A DNA stretch of 64,000 nt from Deinococcus aestuarii (GTDB lineage: Bacteria; Deinococcota; Deinococci; Deinococcales; Deinococcaceae): positions 496,001-560,000 of the forward strand of contig NZ_JAHKSN010000002.1 in assembly GCF_018863415.1 (NCBI RefSeq). The letters are read 5' to 3'. Positions 27,342 to 35,938 of this stretch are shown piece by piece (the stretch's first letter is position 1; the number at the start of each line of letters is the position of its first letter). The notes beneath the pieces were generated by a model, which had not been told where the DNA came from, did not search any database, and worked only from the letters and a program-made list of their open reading frames with translations. A program made the translations under genes and the position numbers.

Positions 27342-27764
27342 TCAGCCGGGCCGCGCGGCCTCCTGCTGCCTGAGCCACAGCACCAGGGCCTCGGCGCTGG
27401 CGGGGTTGGTGGCGAGGGGCACGTCGTGAACGTCACACAGCCGGGTCAGGGCCGTCACGTCGGGCTCGTGGGGCTGGGCGGTCAGGGGGTCGCGGAAGAA
27501 GAACACGGCGGCAATGCGCTCCTCGGCGAGCCGCGCCCCGATCTGCTGGTCGCCGCCGAGCGGCCCCGAGAGCACCCGCTCGACGTTCAAGCCGGTCTGC
27601 TTCTGAAGGATGGCCCCGGTCGTGCCCGTGGCGACGAGGGGATAGCGCCCGAGCACGTCCCGGTGCGCGAGCGCGAAGAGGGCGAGTTCGAGCTTTTTCT
27701 TGTCGTGGGCGATCAGGGCGACCTGTCGCCGCGTGCCGTCTTCCGCCTGTCCCGCCTCGGTCAT
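27342..27764 (-). CDS. mgsA: Methylglyoxal synthase
   Basis: A 140-aa enzyme converting dihydroxyacetone phosphate to methylglyoxal, a bypass of lower glycolysis. Motifs: [24 protein letters not shown], and [18 protein letters not shown] with the catalytic Asp; [12 protein letters not shown] follows as in the family. Confidence 0.96.
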   Translation of the reverse strand: MTEAGQAEDGTRRQVALIAHDKKKLELALFALAHRDVLGRYPLVATGTTGAILQKQTGLNVERVLSGPLGGDQQIGARLAEERIAAVFFFRDPLTAQPHEPDVTALTRLCDVHDVPLATNPASAEALVLWLRQQEAARPG

Positions 27765-27815
27765 GGCGGCAATTGTGGCACGGGCCGGGACGGGGCGGGG
27801 AAGCGGGGGGAGAGA

Positions 27816-28313
27816 TCAGGGCAGCTCGGCCTCGAAGTCCTCCACGTCGCCGAGGTAGTCCTCCATCCAGGCCTTGAGGGCCACCCGGGTGTAGCCGCCC
27901 CGCAGGGTAAAGGTGCTGTCGAGGTAGTAACCCCCCTCGTAGACGTAGGCCTGGGTGAAGAAGTTGCTGTTCCACTCGTTGGCGAACTCGGGGTCGAGGC
28001 TCTCCTCGTCGTCCCGGTAGTCCCAGTGGGTGCTGGCGGTCACGCGGTCGCAGGTCGTGCTCCGGCAGCCGCTGAACCACACGTCGAGTTCGTAGTCGCC
28101 CGCCTTCACCGTCAGGCTGGGCTCGTCGTCGCCCTGCACCGGGTTGACGGTTACGCCGTACCCGGCCTCGCGCAGGGCGGCGGCGACCGTCTGGGGCGTG
28201 GCGGCCTGGACCTGTCCGCCCCCCGGCGCGGGAGGTTGCGCCCCCCCGGCCTGGACCGCGCCGAGGCTGGCGGTGAGGACAAGGGCCGCTGCGGACGTGC
28301 CGAGTGCGCGCAT
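27816..28313 (-). CDS. Exported YbjN-domain protein
   Basis: A 165-aa protein with a signal peptide ([20 protein letters not shown]) and a YbjN-like domain: [33 protein letters not shown], and the C-terminal [19 protein letters not shown]. YbjN proteins are small sensory/chaperone-like folds of poorly known role. TAAGGT lies 5 nt before the ATG (28319-28324). Confidence 0.8.
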   Translation of the reverse strand: MRALGTSAAALVLTASLGAVQAGGAQPPAPGGGQVQAATPQTVAAALREAGYGVTVNPVQGDDEPSLTVKAGDYELDVWFSGCRSTTCDRVTASTHWDYRDDEESLDPEFANEWNSNFFTQAYVYEGGYYLDSTFTLRGGYTRVALKAWMEDYLGDVEDFEAELP

Positions 28314-28440
28314 GGTTCACCTTACGCCCTGGGTGGGTGGGCAGGGGAAGCAGGGCGGCGGTCGTAAATCTTCATGCTGCCCCCGCCCGCAGAGGCAGGC
28401 CCCGGACCCGCCCCCCGCGCCCAGGTCTTATGGTGGACTC

Positions 28441-29505
28441 ATGACCGCCCCGCGCGATCCCGCCCTGGCCTCTCCCCCACCCACCCGGCGCAAGCGCACC
28501 TTCGGCGTGTATATCGGCCGCTTCGAGCCTCCCCACCAGGCCCACCTCCTCGTGATGCTGGAGGCGCTCAGGAGCGTGCAAAAACTGATCGTGGTCATCG
28601 GCAGCGCCCGCGCCGCGCGCAACACCAAGAATCCCTTCACCGCCGAGGAACGCCAGGGGGTCATCACGGCCATGCTCGCCGAGGCGGGCGTGGCGCGCAG
28701 CCGCCTCCTCTTCGTCCACGTGCGCGACTACTTCTACAACGAGGGGTTGTGGCTCTCCGAGGTCCAGCGCGGCGTCGGCGAGCACACGCGCGGCAGCAGC
28801 GACGTGGCCCTCATCGGCCACATCAAGGACGAGAGCAGCTACTACCTGCGCTCCTTCCCGGGCTGGGAATTCATCCCCACCCATGTGGTGAGCCCCCTCA
28901 GCGCGACCGACGTGCGCAAGGCCTATTTCGAGGACCGCCTGGAGGACGTGTCCGGCATGGTCCCGCCCGCCGTCCACGCCTTCCTGACCGGGTTCCGGGG
29001 GACGCCCGAGTACGCCGAGTTGCGCGCCGAGTTCGACTACCTGCGCGAGTACCGCGCCGCGTGGAAGGACGCCCCCTTCCCGCCCGTCTTCGTCACGACC
29101 GACGGGGTGGTCACCCGCAGCGGGCACGTGCTCGTCGTGCGGCGGGCGGGGCTCCCCGGGCGCGGGCGGCTCGCCATGCCGGGCGGTTTCCTCGAACAGG
29201 GCGAGACGCTGCTCGAATGCGCCGTGCGCGAGGTCCGCGAGGAGACCGGGCTGGGCGAGGGGGTGAACCTCGCGGCGGCCCTGCGCGCCCAGGCCGTCTT
29301 CGACTACCCCGACCGCAGCCAGCGCGGGCGTACCGTCACCCACGCCTTCCACTTCGACCTCGGCATCGGCCAGCTTCCCATCCTCCGCGCCGCCAGCGAC
29401 GCCGCCGACGCCTTCTGGATGCCGCTGTCGGAGGCCCTGGGCCAGCCCGAACTGTTCTTCGAGGACCACCACGCGATCATCGAGCACTTCCTGATGCGGG
29501 GCTAG
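28441..29505 (+). CDS. Bifunctional NMN adenylyltransferase / Nudix hydrolase
   Basis: A 354-aa fusion. Residues about 15-190 form a NadM-type nucleotidyltransferase ([10 protein letters not shown] with the HxxH motif, and [11 protein letters not shown], an ISxTxxR-like motif). Residues about 210-354 form a Nudix domain with a full box ([10 protein letters not shown], then REVREETGL). The first domain makes NAD from NMN; the second probably cleaves ADP-ribose, as in the cyanobacterial slr0787 enzyme. It stands 106 nt upstream of nicotinamide phosphoribosyltransferase, the previous step. TATGGT (28429-28434) is 6 nt before the ATG. Confidence 0.93.
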   Translation: MTAPRDPALASPPPTRRKRTFGVYIGRFEPPHQAHLLVMLEALRSVQKLIVVIGSARAARNTKNPFTAEERQGVITAMLAEAGVARSRLLFVHVRDYFYNEGLWLSEVQRGVGEHTRGSSDVALIGHIKDESSYYLRSFPGWEFIPTHVVSPLSATDVRKAYFEDRLEDVSGMVPPAVHAFLTGFRGTPEYAELRAEFDYLREYRAAWKDAPFPPVFVTTDGVVTRSGHVLVVRRAGLPGRGRLAMPGGFLEQGETLLECAVREVREETGLGEGVNLAAALRAQAVFDYPDRSQRGRTVTHAFHFDLGIGQLPILRAASDAADAFWMPLSEALGQPELFFEDHHAIIEHFLMRG

Positions 29506-29611
29506 AGGACGAAGGGGGATTGTACCCCCAACGGGAACCCCCCTGGCTCATCTAGCTCATAATCGGCGGAAGCTAAAATGAGTACAGAAGATGGTCCCCA
29601 GGAGGCCTCCC

Positions 29612-31003
29612 ATGACGCTGCCGCACCTCGACGACCAGAACCTCATCCTCGACACGGACTCGTACAAGAGCAGCCACTTCCTCCAGTACCCGCCTGAGAC
29701 GACGCGGCTGTTCTCCTACCTGGAGTCGCGCGGGGGGCGGTATCCGGCGACGCGCTTTTTCGGGCTCCAGTACCTCCTCGACCGCTACCTGACGCGGCGG
29801 GTGACGCGCGAGAACGTGGAGGAGGCGCGCGAGCTCATCGAGGCGCACGGCGAGCCCTTCCCCTACGAGGGCTGGCTGCGGGTGGTGGAGGTCCACGGCG
29901 GGCGGCTGCCCCTGGAAATCCGCGCCGTGCCCGAGGGGACGGTGGTGCCGATCCACAACGTCCTGATGAGCGTGACGAACACCGACCCTGAGTTGCCGTG
30001 GCTCGTCGGGTGGTTCGAGACGATGCTGATGCGCGTCTGGTATCCCACGACCGTCTGCACGCAGAGCTACCACCTGCGCGAGATCCTCCGCACCGAGCTG
30101 GAACGCACGAGCGACCGCGCCGCCGAGGAGTTGCCCTTCAAGCTGCACGACTTCGGCTCGCGCGGGGTGAGCAGCCGGGAGAGCGCGGGCATCGGTGGCC
30201 TCGCGCACCTCGTCAACTTCTTGGGCTCGGACACGCTGGAGGCGCTGCGGGTGGGGCGCAACCACTACGGGGCGGACGTGGCGGGCTTCTCGATCCCCGC
30301 CGCCGAGCACTCCACGGTGACGAGCTGGGGCCAGAAATACGAGGCCGAGGCGTACCGCAACATGGTCCGGCAGTTCGGCAAACCGGGCGGCATCTTCGCG
30401 GTCGTCAGCGACTCGTACGACCTCAAGCACGCGATCAACGTCCACTGGGGCGAGACCCTGCGGCGGGAGGTCGAGGAGAGCGGCGCCACCCTCGTCGTCC
30501 GGCCCGACTCCGGCGATCCCCCCGCGATGGTGCGCCTCGCCGTGAACGCGCTGGCCGCCAAGTTCGGCACGACCACCAACAGCAAGGGCTTCCGGGTGCT
30601 CAACCACGTGCGGGTGATTCAGGGGGACGGCATCGACGAGACGACCATCCGCCAGATTCTCCAGAACCTGACGGTGGACGGCTTCTCCGCCGAGAACGTG
30701 GCTTTCGGCATGGGCGGCGCGCTGCTGCAAAAGGTGGACCGCGACACCCAGAAGTTCGCCTACAAGGCCAGCGCGGGCGTCATCGGCGGCGAGTACCGGG
30801 GCATCTACAAGGACCCCGTGACCGACCCCGGCAAGCGCAGCAAGGACGGCGTGCTCGACCTCGTGGTGGAGAATGGCCGCATGGTGACGCGGCAATACAG
30901 GACGTTCGACACCGACTTCCCGGGCAGCCTGATGCGGACGGTGTACAGAGACGGGGAAGTGCTGGTGCGGGACACGCTGGATGTGGTGCGGGGGAGGGGG
31001 TAG
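29612..31003 (+). CDS. nadV: Nicotinamide phosphoribosyltransferase (NAMPT/NadV type)
   Basis: A 463-aa enzyme converting nicotinamide and PRPP to NMN. Hallmarks shared with human NAMPT: DTDSYKSSH near the start, HDFGSRGVSSRESAGIGG, IPAAEHSTVTSWG (the phosphorylatable His), VVSDSYD and VVRPDSGDPP. AGGAGG is 6 nt before the ATG at 29612; an in-frame ATG at 29591 precedes that Shine-Dalgarno sequence. With the upstream NadM-Nudix gene it makes a two-step salvage route nicotinamide to NMN to NAD. Confidence 0.95.
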   Translation: MTLPHLDDQNLILDTDSYKSSHFLQYPPETTRLFSYLESRGGRYPATRFFGLQYLLDRYLTRRVTRENVEEARELIEAHGEPFPYEGWLRVVEVHGGRLPLEIRAVPEGTVVPIHNVLMSVTNTDPELPWLVGWFETMLMRVWYPTTVCTQSYHLREILRTELERTSDRAAEELPFKLHDFGSRGVSSRESAGIGGLAHLVNFLGSDTLEALRVGRNHYGADVAGFSIPAAEHSTVTSWGQKYEAEAYRNMVRQFGKPGGIFAVVSDSYDLKHAINVHWGETLRREVEESGATLVVRPDSGDPPAMVRLAVNALAAKFGTTTNSKGFRVLNHVRVIQGDGIDETTIRQILQNLTVDGFSAENVAFGMGGALLQKVDRDTQKFAYKASAGVIGGEYRGIYKDPVTDPGKRSKDGVLDLVVENGRMVTRQYRTFDTDFPGSLMRTVYRDGEVLVRDTLDVVRGRG

Positions 31004-31006
31004 GAC

Positions 31007-31372
31007 ATGGAAGCGGCCTGGCGCGGCTTCAACTTGTTTGGGAGTTGGCAGCTCGAAGAAACATGGCCCGTCTTCAAACTTCTAGGAACAGATCAGAAGT
31101 ATGGACTTTACGCCCTTATGGTGGACGGCAAGGTCATGTACGTCGGCAAATGCAAGGACGGCTTCCTGAGTCGTATGGGCATGTTCAGGAATCCTCCGCC
31201 CTCGCAACAAACTCACTATCGGTTGTCTCCCCTCATCCGTGCCGCACTGCTGGCCGGTCAAAGAATGGAAACCGCCGTCCTTGCCCTACCCGACGCCACG
31301 CTTCAGGAACTCAAAGAGCGTCGTGACGCCCTGGTTCGAGAGCACGCGCCTGCCTGGAATCGCTACGCTTGA
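31007..31372 (+). CDS. Small stand-alone GIY-YIG domain protein
   Basis: A 121-aa protein whose middle carries a GIY-YIG-type core: GLYALMVDGKVMYVG (GLY and YVG elements 10 residues apart), KDGFLSRMGMFRNPPPSQQ with the conserved Arg, and later AVLALPDATLQELKERRDAL. Such domains cut DNA in repair, restriction and homing enzymes. The ATG is 3 nt past the nadV stop. Codon use is less GC-biased than its neighbours, hinting at later acquisition. Nuclease activity is unproven. Confidence 0.7.
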   Translation: MEAAWRGFNLFGSWQLEETWPVFKLLGTDQKYGLYALMVDGKVMYVGKCKDGFLSRMGMFRNPPPSQQTHYRLSPLIRAALLAGQRMETAVLALPDATLQELKERRDALVREHAPAWNRYA

Positions 31373-31470
31373 GGACAGTCCTGAATAGCTGCGGCATCCA
31401 GAGCTTCACCTTTCGGCGGACGCAACCCCACCCCACCCGTGAGCGTACTGTGGGGCAGGAGGCGTCTGCC

Positions 31471-32223
31471 ATGACCAAGCCCGAAGACCCGACCCCCGGC
31501 AATGAACCCGCCCCCAAGTCCAGCGTGCCGTCCTGGGTGGACGAGGTGCTGAGCGCCCAGCCGAAGCCCCAGACGGTCAACCTCTCCACACCTCCCCAGG
31601 CGGAGGGCGATCTCCACATCCCGGAAGCCCCCCGCCCTCAACCCGCGCCCGCCGAGGGGAGCGGGGACTTCCGCATTCCCGAGACGCCCCGGCCCCAGCC
31701 CGCCCCCACAGCCGTCACGGCCAGCGCGCGGCCTCACGCCGACGAGGACGACTGGATCGCCCGGAGCACGGGCCACGCGGCCAGGAATCCGACGGTTCCC
31801 ACCGGGCCGCAGGTCGTCCCACCGCCGACGGGCGGCTTGCAGGAATGGTTCCAGCCGACGCGAAACGGCGACTCCGCCCTGCCGTCCACCGGGTCATCCA
31901 GCGTGCCCGCCGACATCGCGCAGAGGAAGCTGATCGCGGGGCTGCTCGGCATCGTGCTCGGGAGCCTGGGGGTGCACAAGTTCTACCTGGGGATGAACAC
32001 CCCCGGCCTGATCATGCTCGGCGCCAACATCGGCGTGTGGATTCTGGCCTTCCTGCTGGGCCTGATCACGCTGGGCTTCGGGCTGATCATCACCGTGCCG
32101 CTGGCGGGCCTGATCAGCGGCGCCATCGGGCTGCTCGGCCTCGTCGAGGGCATCCTGTACCTCACGAAGTCGGACGAGGAGTTCTACCGGCAGTACGTGC
32201 TCGGCAAAAAGCCCTGGCTCTGA
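31471..32223 (+). CDS. TM2-domain membrane protein with proline-rich N-terminus
   Basis: A 250-aa protein. Residues 1-145 are Pro/Ala/Thr-rich and contain a repeat (LHIPEAPRPQPAP and FRIPETPRPQPAP). The rest is a TM2 domain: KLIAGLLGIVLGSLGVHKFYLG, two or three hydrophobic helices and a terminal LVEGILYLTKSDEEF. The function of TM2 proteins is largely unknown. AGGAGG is 8 nt before the ATG at 31471. Confidence 0.88.
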   Translation: MTKPEDPTPGNEPAPKSSVPSWVDEVLSAQPKPQTVNLSTPPQAEGDLHIPEAPRPQPAPAEGSGDFRIPETPRPQPAPTAVTASARPHADEDDWIARSTGHAARNPTVPTGPQVVPPPTGGLQEWFQPTRNGDSALPSTGSSSVPADIAQRKLIAGLLGIVLGSLGVHKFYLGMNTPGLIMLGANIGVWILAFLLGLITLGFGLIITVPLAGLISGAIGLLGLVEGILYLTKSDEEFYRQYVLGKKPWL

Positions 32224-32470
32224 ACCGCGCGGGGGAAGCGCCCCGCCGTGAGGTCGGTCGCCTCCTGTGCGGTGCTCCTCAGGCCGACCTTTTGCACGCC
32301 GCGTCACAGACGGCCCGCCACCCGGGGGAGGACGATACCGGCCAGGGCTCCCTCCGGCCAGAGCCGTGGGCATGGCACCGGATCGGCTCCAGGGACACCT
32401 GGATCTGCGGCTGAGGGAGGATCGCCCGCGCTGCGGAGGGGCAGGCATCTCCAGGCTCTGGGGAGGGGGT

Positions 32471-33538
32471 ATGGGAGACGGGGGTGGACGGCGTGAGCTG
32501 CGGCGCGCGATCCGTGGCCTGTGGGGGCGCCGACGGCGTGTGGTCGAAGCCGAGCAGCCCGGGTGGCCGAGCGCCCGCCGCCGGACCCTCCGCGAACCCG
32601 GCGGGCCCGCGCCCCTCTCCCTCCGGCCGACGCGGGGGGCGGTGCTGAGTGTCCTGCTGGGCTGCGGGGCCTTGCTGGCGGTGACGGACCTGTCGCGGGG
32701 GCTGGCGCAGGTGCAGGGCTACCGGCCAGCGTACGCCCTCCCCGCCGGTCCCTTCGTGTACCTGAACGTCCAGAGCCTTCAGGCCGAGTTGCGGCGGGCG
32801 GGGGTGGGGGTGTCGGGCCCGCCGACCCGGCCGGTCCTCACCTTCCCGAACGCGCCCCGTCCGGTGGTCGTGGAGACCGGGGGAGGTACGCCGGGGCCCT
32901 ACCTGAGCCGGGCGCTGGTGCGCGACTACGGAAGCGGGCAGGTGTATCTCGACGCGAACACGCTGGCGCGGTCGCTGATCGGCGCCGGGCTGGACGTGCG
33001 GGTGAGGGGGTGGGTGAATCCCGACCTCCGGGTGGGGCCGGTGACGCTGCGGCTGGGGACGGCCTCGCGGCCCGTGCAGGCGTACAACCTCCACAGCCTG
33101 GGGCTGGCTGCCCTGGCGCGTGACCTGGGCGTGCGCGAGGCGTACAGCGCGCGCTGGAGCGGGGTGAACCTGTACAGCACCCACGCGCTGCGGGCACCGG
33201 GGGGTGCGGGGGACGTGTACGCCCTCGTCAGCGTGCTGTATCTGCCGCCGCGCGACCCCGCCTCCCAGACGAGTCCCCTCGTGCTGGCCTTCGATCTGGC
33301 GCGGCCGGGCGTGGACGGGCGGCTGCACTTCGCCCTCCCCTACGACCTGGTTCACCTGCGGCTGACGGGCGACCCCGACGAGTTGCGGCAGGACGCCCGT
33401 CGTTTCGCGGAGAGGCTGGACTACGGACGTGCCGAGCGGCCCGCCCACGCCCTGCTGCTGCGGCTCAGCGGTGACCTCTCCCCAGGGGCCACGCCCTTCA
33501 CCGTGATTCCCCGGAACGAACGGAGCGTGGGGGAGTAG
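32471..33538 (+). CDS. Exported or membrane-anchored protein of unknown function
   Basis: A 355-aa frame. A hydrophobic segment (GAVLSVLLGCGALLAVTDL) lies at about residues 56-74, followed by a beta-rich, Leu-Arg-rich extracytoplasmic part (YALPAGPFVYLNVQSLQAEL, LVLAFDLARPGVDGRLHFAL). I list the ATG at 32471 (GGGAGG just upstream), but the GTG at 32642 would start exactly at the hydrophobic segment as a signal peptide and may be the true start. No family recognised. Confidence 0.65.
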   Translation: MGDGGGRRELRRAIRGLWGRRRRVVEAEQPGWPSARRRTLREPGGPAPLSLRPTRGAVLSVLLGCGALLAVTDLSRGLAQVQGYRPAYALPAGPFVYLNVQSLQAELRRAGVGVSGPPTRPVLTFPNAPRPVVVETGGGTPGPYLSRALVRDYGSGQVYLDANTLARSLIGAGLDVRVRGWVNPDLRVGPVTLRLGTASRPVQAYNLHSLGLAALARDLGVREAYSARWSGVNLYSTHALRAPGGAGDVYALVSVLYLPPRDPASQTSPLVLAFDLARPGVDGRLHFALPYDLVHLRLTGDPDELRQDARRFAERLDYGRAERPAHALLLRLSGDLSPGATPFTVIPRNERSVGE

Positions 33539-33544
33539 CAAAGC

Positions 33545-33578
33545 GTTCCGGCCCGGGGCGTGCGACCCCTGCCGGAAC
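33545..33578. terminator. Hairpin between convergent genes
   Basis: GTTCCGGC (33545-33552) and GCCGGAAC (33571-33578) form an 8-bp stem, with an inner GGGG/CCCC pairing. No T tract, so termination strength is doubtful. Confidence 0.4.
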
Positions 33579-33600
33579 CCAACGTCTCGTGACGTGACGC

Positions 33601-34890
33601 CTACCCCAGCGCCCCCCCGATATCGGCGCGCAGGTCCTCCACGTCCTCCAGCCCGACGCTCATGCGGATGGTGTGGGGGGTGACCCCGGCGGCGCGGCGG
33701 GCGGGCTCGGGCATCTTGCCGTGCGTGGTCGTCCACGGGTGAACGACGAGGGTGCGGCTGTCTCCCAGGTTGGGGGCGATGCGGACGACCCCCAGGCGGG
33801 CGAGGAAGGCGGCGGGGTCCTCCACCTCGAAGGTGAGAACGGCCCCGAAGCCGCCGCGCAGGTACCGGCGGGCGAGGGTGTGGTGGGCGCTGCCGGGCAG
33901 GCCGGGGTACGAGACGCGCCCGACGCGGGGGTGACGTTCGAGCCACGTCGCCAGCGCCAGCGCCGTTTCCGACTCGCGGCCCAGGCGCAGGGCGAGCGTT
34001 TCGAGCCCCTGCGCGAGCAGAAAGGCGTTGTGCGGGGCGAGCGTCATGCCGAGCTGGTGGGCGCCGAACCAGCGCTGCCGCCACGCGAGGGCCCCCTCTC
34101 CCCGGACGTTCAGGACGCTGCTTTCGCCCCCGTCGGTGTAGATGGGGTTGCGGGTCAGGCTGTGCCGATTGCCCACCGTGACGCTGCCGCCCATCACGCT
34201 GCCGTGGCCGCCCGCCCACTTCGTCAGGGAGTGGGTCACGATGTCGGCGCCGTACTCCAGCGGACGGCACAGGTAGCCCACGCCGCCCCAGGTGTTGTCG
34301 ATGCCGAGCAGGGCGCCCCGCGCGTGCGCGGTGGCCGCGCACGCCTCCAGGTCGGGCACGTCCCCGGCGGGATTGCCGATGGTCTCGGCCCAGACGAGGC
34401 GGGTGTTGTCCCGCATGGCCGCCTCGATGGCCTGCGGCGTGTTCTCGGTGATCGTGGCCGTGACGCCCATCAGGGGCAGGATGTTGTTCAGCAGCCCCGC
34501 GCTGCCGCCGAAGAGGCTGCCCGTGGAGACGACGTGATCCCCGGCGCGGCACACGCTGAGCAACGCCGTGAAGGTCGCCGCCTGCCCGCTGGCGAGGGCG
34601 ACGGTCGCCGCGCCGCGCTCCAGCGCCGTGATCCGTTCCTCCAGCGCGCGGACGGTGGGGTTTTGAAGCCGCGCGTAGCTGAGGCCCTGATTCGATTGGA
34701 ACTCCTCCTGCGCCTGCTCCAGCGTCTCGAACTGGAAGGCGGCGGCCTGATGGATCGGGATGCCGACCGTCTCCCCCAGCCCCCGCGCGATGCCGGTCTG
34801 CACGGCGGTCGTCTCGAAGCCCCAGCCGGTCGTCTCGGTGGGGACGCTCTGTGTCTCGGTGGCCTGCCCGGCGTCGCGGAGGTCGGTCAT
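33601..34890 (-). CDS. metY: O-acetylhomoserine sulfhydrylase-type PLP enzyme
   Basis: A 429-aa enzyme of the Cys/Met-metabolism PLP family. Family blocks: YARLQNPTVRALEERI, ALASGQAATFTAL, ETIGNPAGDVPD, GIDNTWGGVGYLCRPLEYGAD and HSLTKWAGGHG with the PLP-binding Lys. The long N-terminal and central insertion pattern suits MetY, which makes homocysteine from O-acetylhomoserine and sulfide; cystathionine gamma-synthase is a less likely reading. TAGCAT is 6 nt before the ATG. Divergent from the tandem Nudix gene. Confidence 0.9.
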   Translation of the reverse strand: MTDLRDAGQATETQSVPTETTGWGFETTAVQTGIARGLGETVGIPIHQAAAFQFETLEQAQEEFQSNQGLSYARLQNPTVRALEERITALERGAATVALASGQAATFTALLSVCRAGDHVVSTGSLFGGSAGLLNNILPLMGVTATITENTPQAIEAAMRDNTRLVWAETIGNPAGDVPDLEACAATAHARGALLGIDNTWGGVGYLCRPLEYGADIVTHSLTKWAGGHGSVMGGSVTVGNRHSLTRNPIYTDGGESSVLNVRGEGALAWRQRWFGAHQLGMTLAPHNAFLLAQGLETLALRLGRESETALALATWLERHPRVGRVSYPGLPGSAHHTLARRYLRGGFGAVLTFEVEDPAAFLARLGVVRIAPNLGDSRTLVVHPWTTTHGKMPEPARRAAGVTPHTIRMSVGLEDVEDLRADIGGALG

Positions 34891-34896
34891 GCGGTC

Positions 34897-34923
34897 ATGC
34901 TAGGCACTCGGCGCGGCTAGAGT
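34897..34923. promoter_or_regulatory. Divergent leaderless -10 boxes of metY and the tandem Nudix gene
   Basis: Minus strand TAGCAT (34897-34902), 6 nt from the metY ATG; plus strand TAGAGT (34918-34923), 7 nt from the Nudix ATG at 34931. The intergenic region is only 40 bp. Confidence 0.6.
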
Positions 34924-34930
34924 GCGGCCC

Positions 34931-35914
34931 ATGTCCTACCTGCAAGACCTGCGCGCGGTGTGGGGGCCCTCGCCGCTCGTCTCGGTCGGCGTGAGCGTGC
35001 TCCTTCAGGACGACTCCGGGCGGGTCCTTCTCCAGCGGCGCGGCGACGACGGGCTGTGGGGCGTGCCGGGCGGGAGCCTGGAACCCGGCGAGGATTTTCT
35101 GACCGCCGCGCACCGGGAACTGCTGGAGGAGACGGGGCTGACCTGCCCGAAGCTCGCCCCGCTGCCGCTGGAGAAAGGGCTGATCAGCGGCCCGCAGTTC
35201 TATCACCGTTATCCGAACGGCGACGAGATTTACCTCGTCGGGGCCCAAGTGCACGGCACCCTCCCCGCCTCCGCCCTCGACCACGCCGCCCCCGACGACA
35301 GCGGCGAGACGCTCGACCTCGCCTGGTTCGGGCTCGACGACCTGCCGCCTTTGAACAGCAACATCAACCGCGTGAGCATGAATGTCCTGCGTGCCCGCGC
35401 AGGTCTGCCGCCCCTGTCCCTCCTCCCCTTCCCGGACTCGCCACCGGTCGGGCATCACCTGATGGAGGTGAGGAAGTCGGTGGGCCCGCGCCCCCTCTTC
35501 GCCCCCGGCGCGAACGTGCTGGCGACCGACGAGGGGGGGCGCCTGCTCCTCCTCCAGCACGGGGACACGGGCCGCTGGACCTTACCGGGCGGCAGCCTGG
35601 AACCGGGCGAGAGCTTCGGGACGTGCGCGCGGCGGGAACTCTTCGAGGAGACGGGGCTGAACGCCGACCGGCTGGAGCCCCTGAACCTCTATGCCGGAGC
35701 GGAGTACCGCTTCACCTCCCCGCACGGCGATGTGGTCGACAACGTGAGCGTCCTGTACCGGGCGGTCGGCGTGACGGGCGATCTGCGGTTGCAGGAGGGC
35801 GAGGTCCTCGATGGGGCGTGGTTCGCCCCAGACGAATTGCCGGGCGAGGACGACCTCAGCGGCCCGCTCATCCGGGCGATGGTCCAGGCATGGCGAGAGG
35901 GCCGGAACAGGTAG
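34931..35914 (+). CDS. Tandem Nudix hydrolase (two complete Nudix domains)
   Basis: A 327-aa protein with two Nudix domains. Box 1 (about residues 44-66) starts GGSLEPGEDF and ends RELLEETGL; box 2 (about 217-239) starts GGSLEPGESF and ends RELFEETGL. Both keep the REUxEExGU catalytic glutamates. Each half resembles a stand-alone Nudix enzyme, so this is a duplication or fusion. Substrates (damaged nucleotides, ADP-ribose, NADH and others) cannot be told. Deinococcus is rich in Nudix enzymes. Confidence 0.9.
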   Translation: MSYLQDLRAVWGPSPLVSVGVSVLLQDDSGRVLLQRRGDDGLWGVPGGSLEPGEDFLTAAHRELLEETGLTCPKLAPLPLEKGLISGPQFYHRYPNGDEIYLVGAQVHGTLPASALDHAAPDDSGETLDLAWFGLDDLPPLNSNINRVSMNVLRARAGLPPLSLLPFPDSPPVGHHLMEVRKSVGPRPLFAPGANVLATDEGGRLLLLQHGDTGRWTLPGGSLEPGESFGTCARRELFEETGLNADRLEPLNLYAGAEYRFTSPHGDVVDNVSVLYRAVGVTGDLRLQEGEVLDGAWFAPDELPGEDDLSGPLIRAMVQAWREGRNR

Positions 35915-35938
35915 CCCCGGCCCCCTTCCGAACCTCGC

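Noticed and set aside
29514..29530. Hairpin GGGGG-ATTGTA-CCCCC between the NadM-Nudix and nadV genes
   Set aside because: A 5-bp stem with no T tract; could be chance in G/C-run sequence.
32279..34552. A 757-codon minus-strand frame across the exported protein and metY
   Set aside because: It crosses two genes on different strands, is rich in Arg and Pro, and has no motif; a shadow frame.
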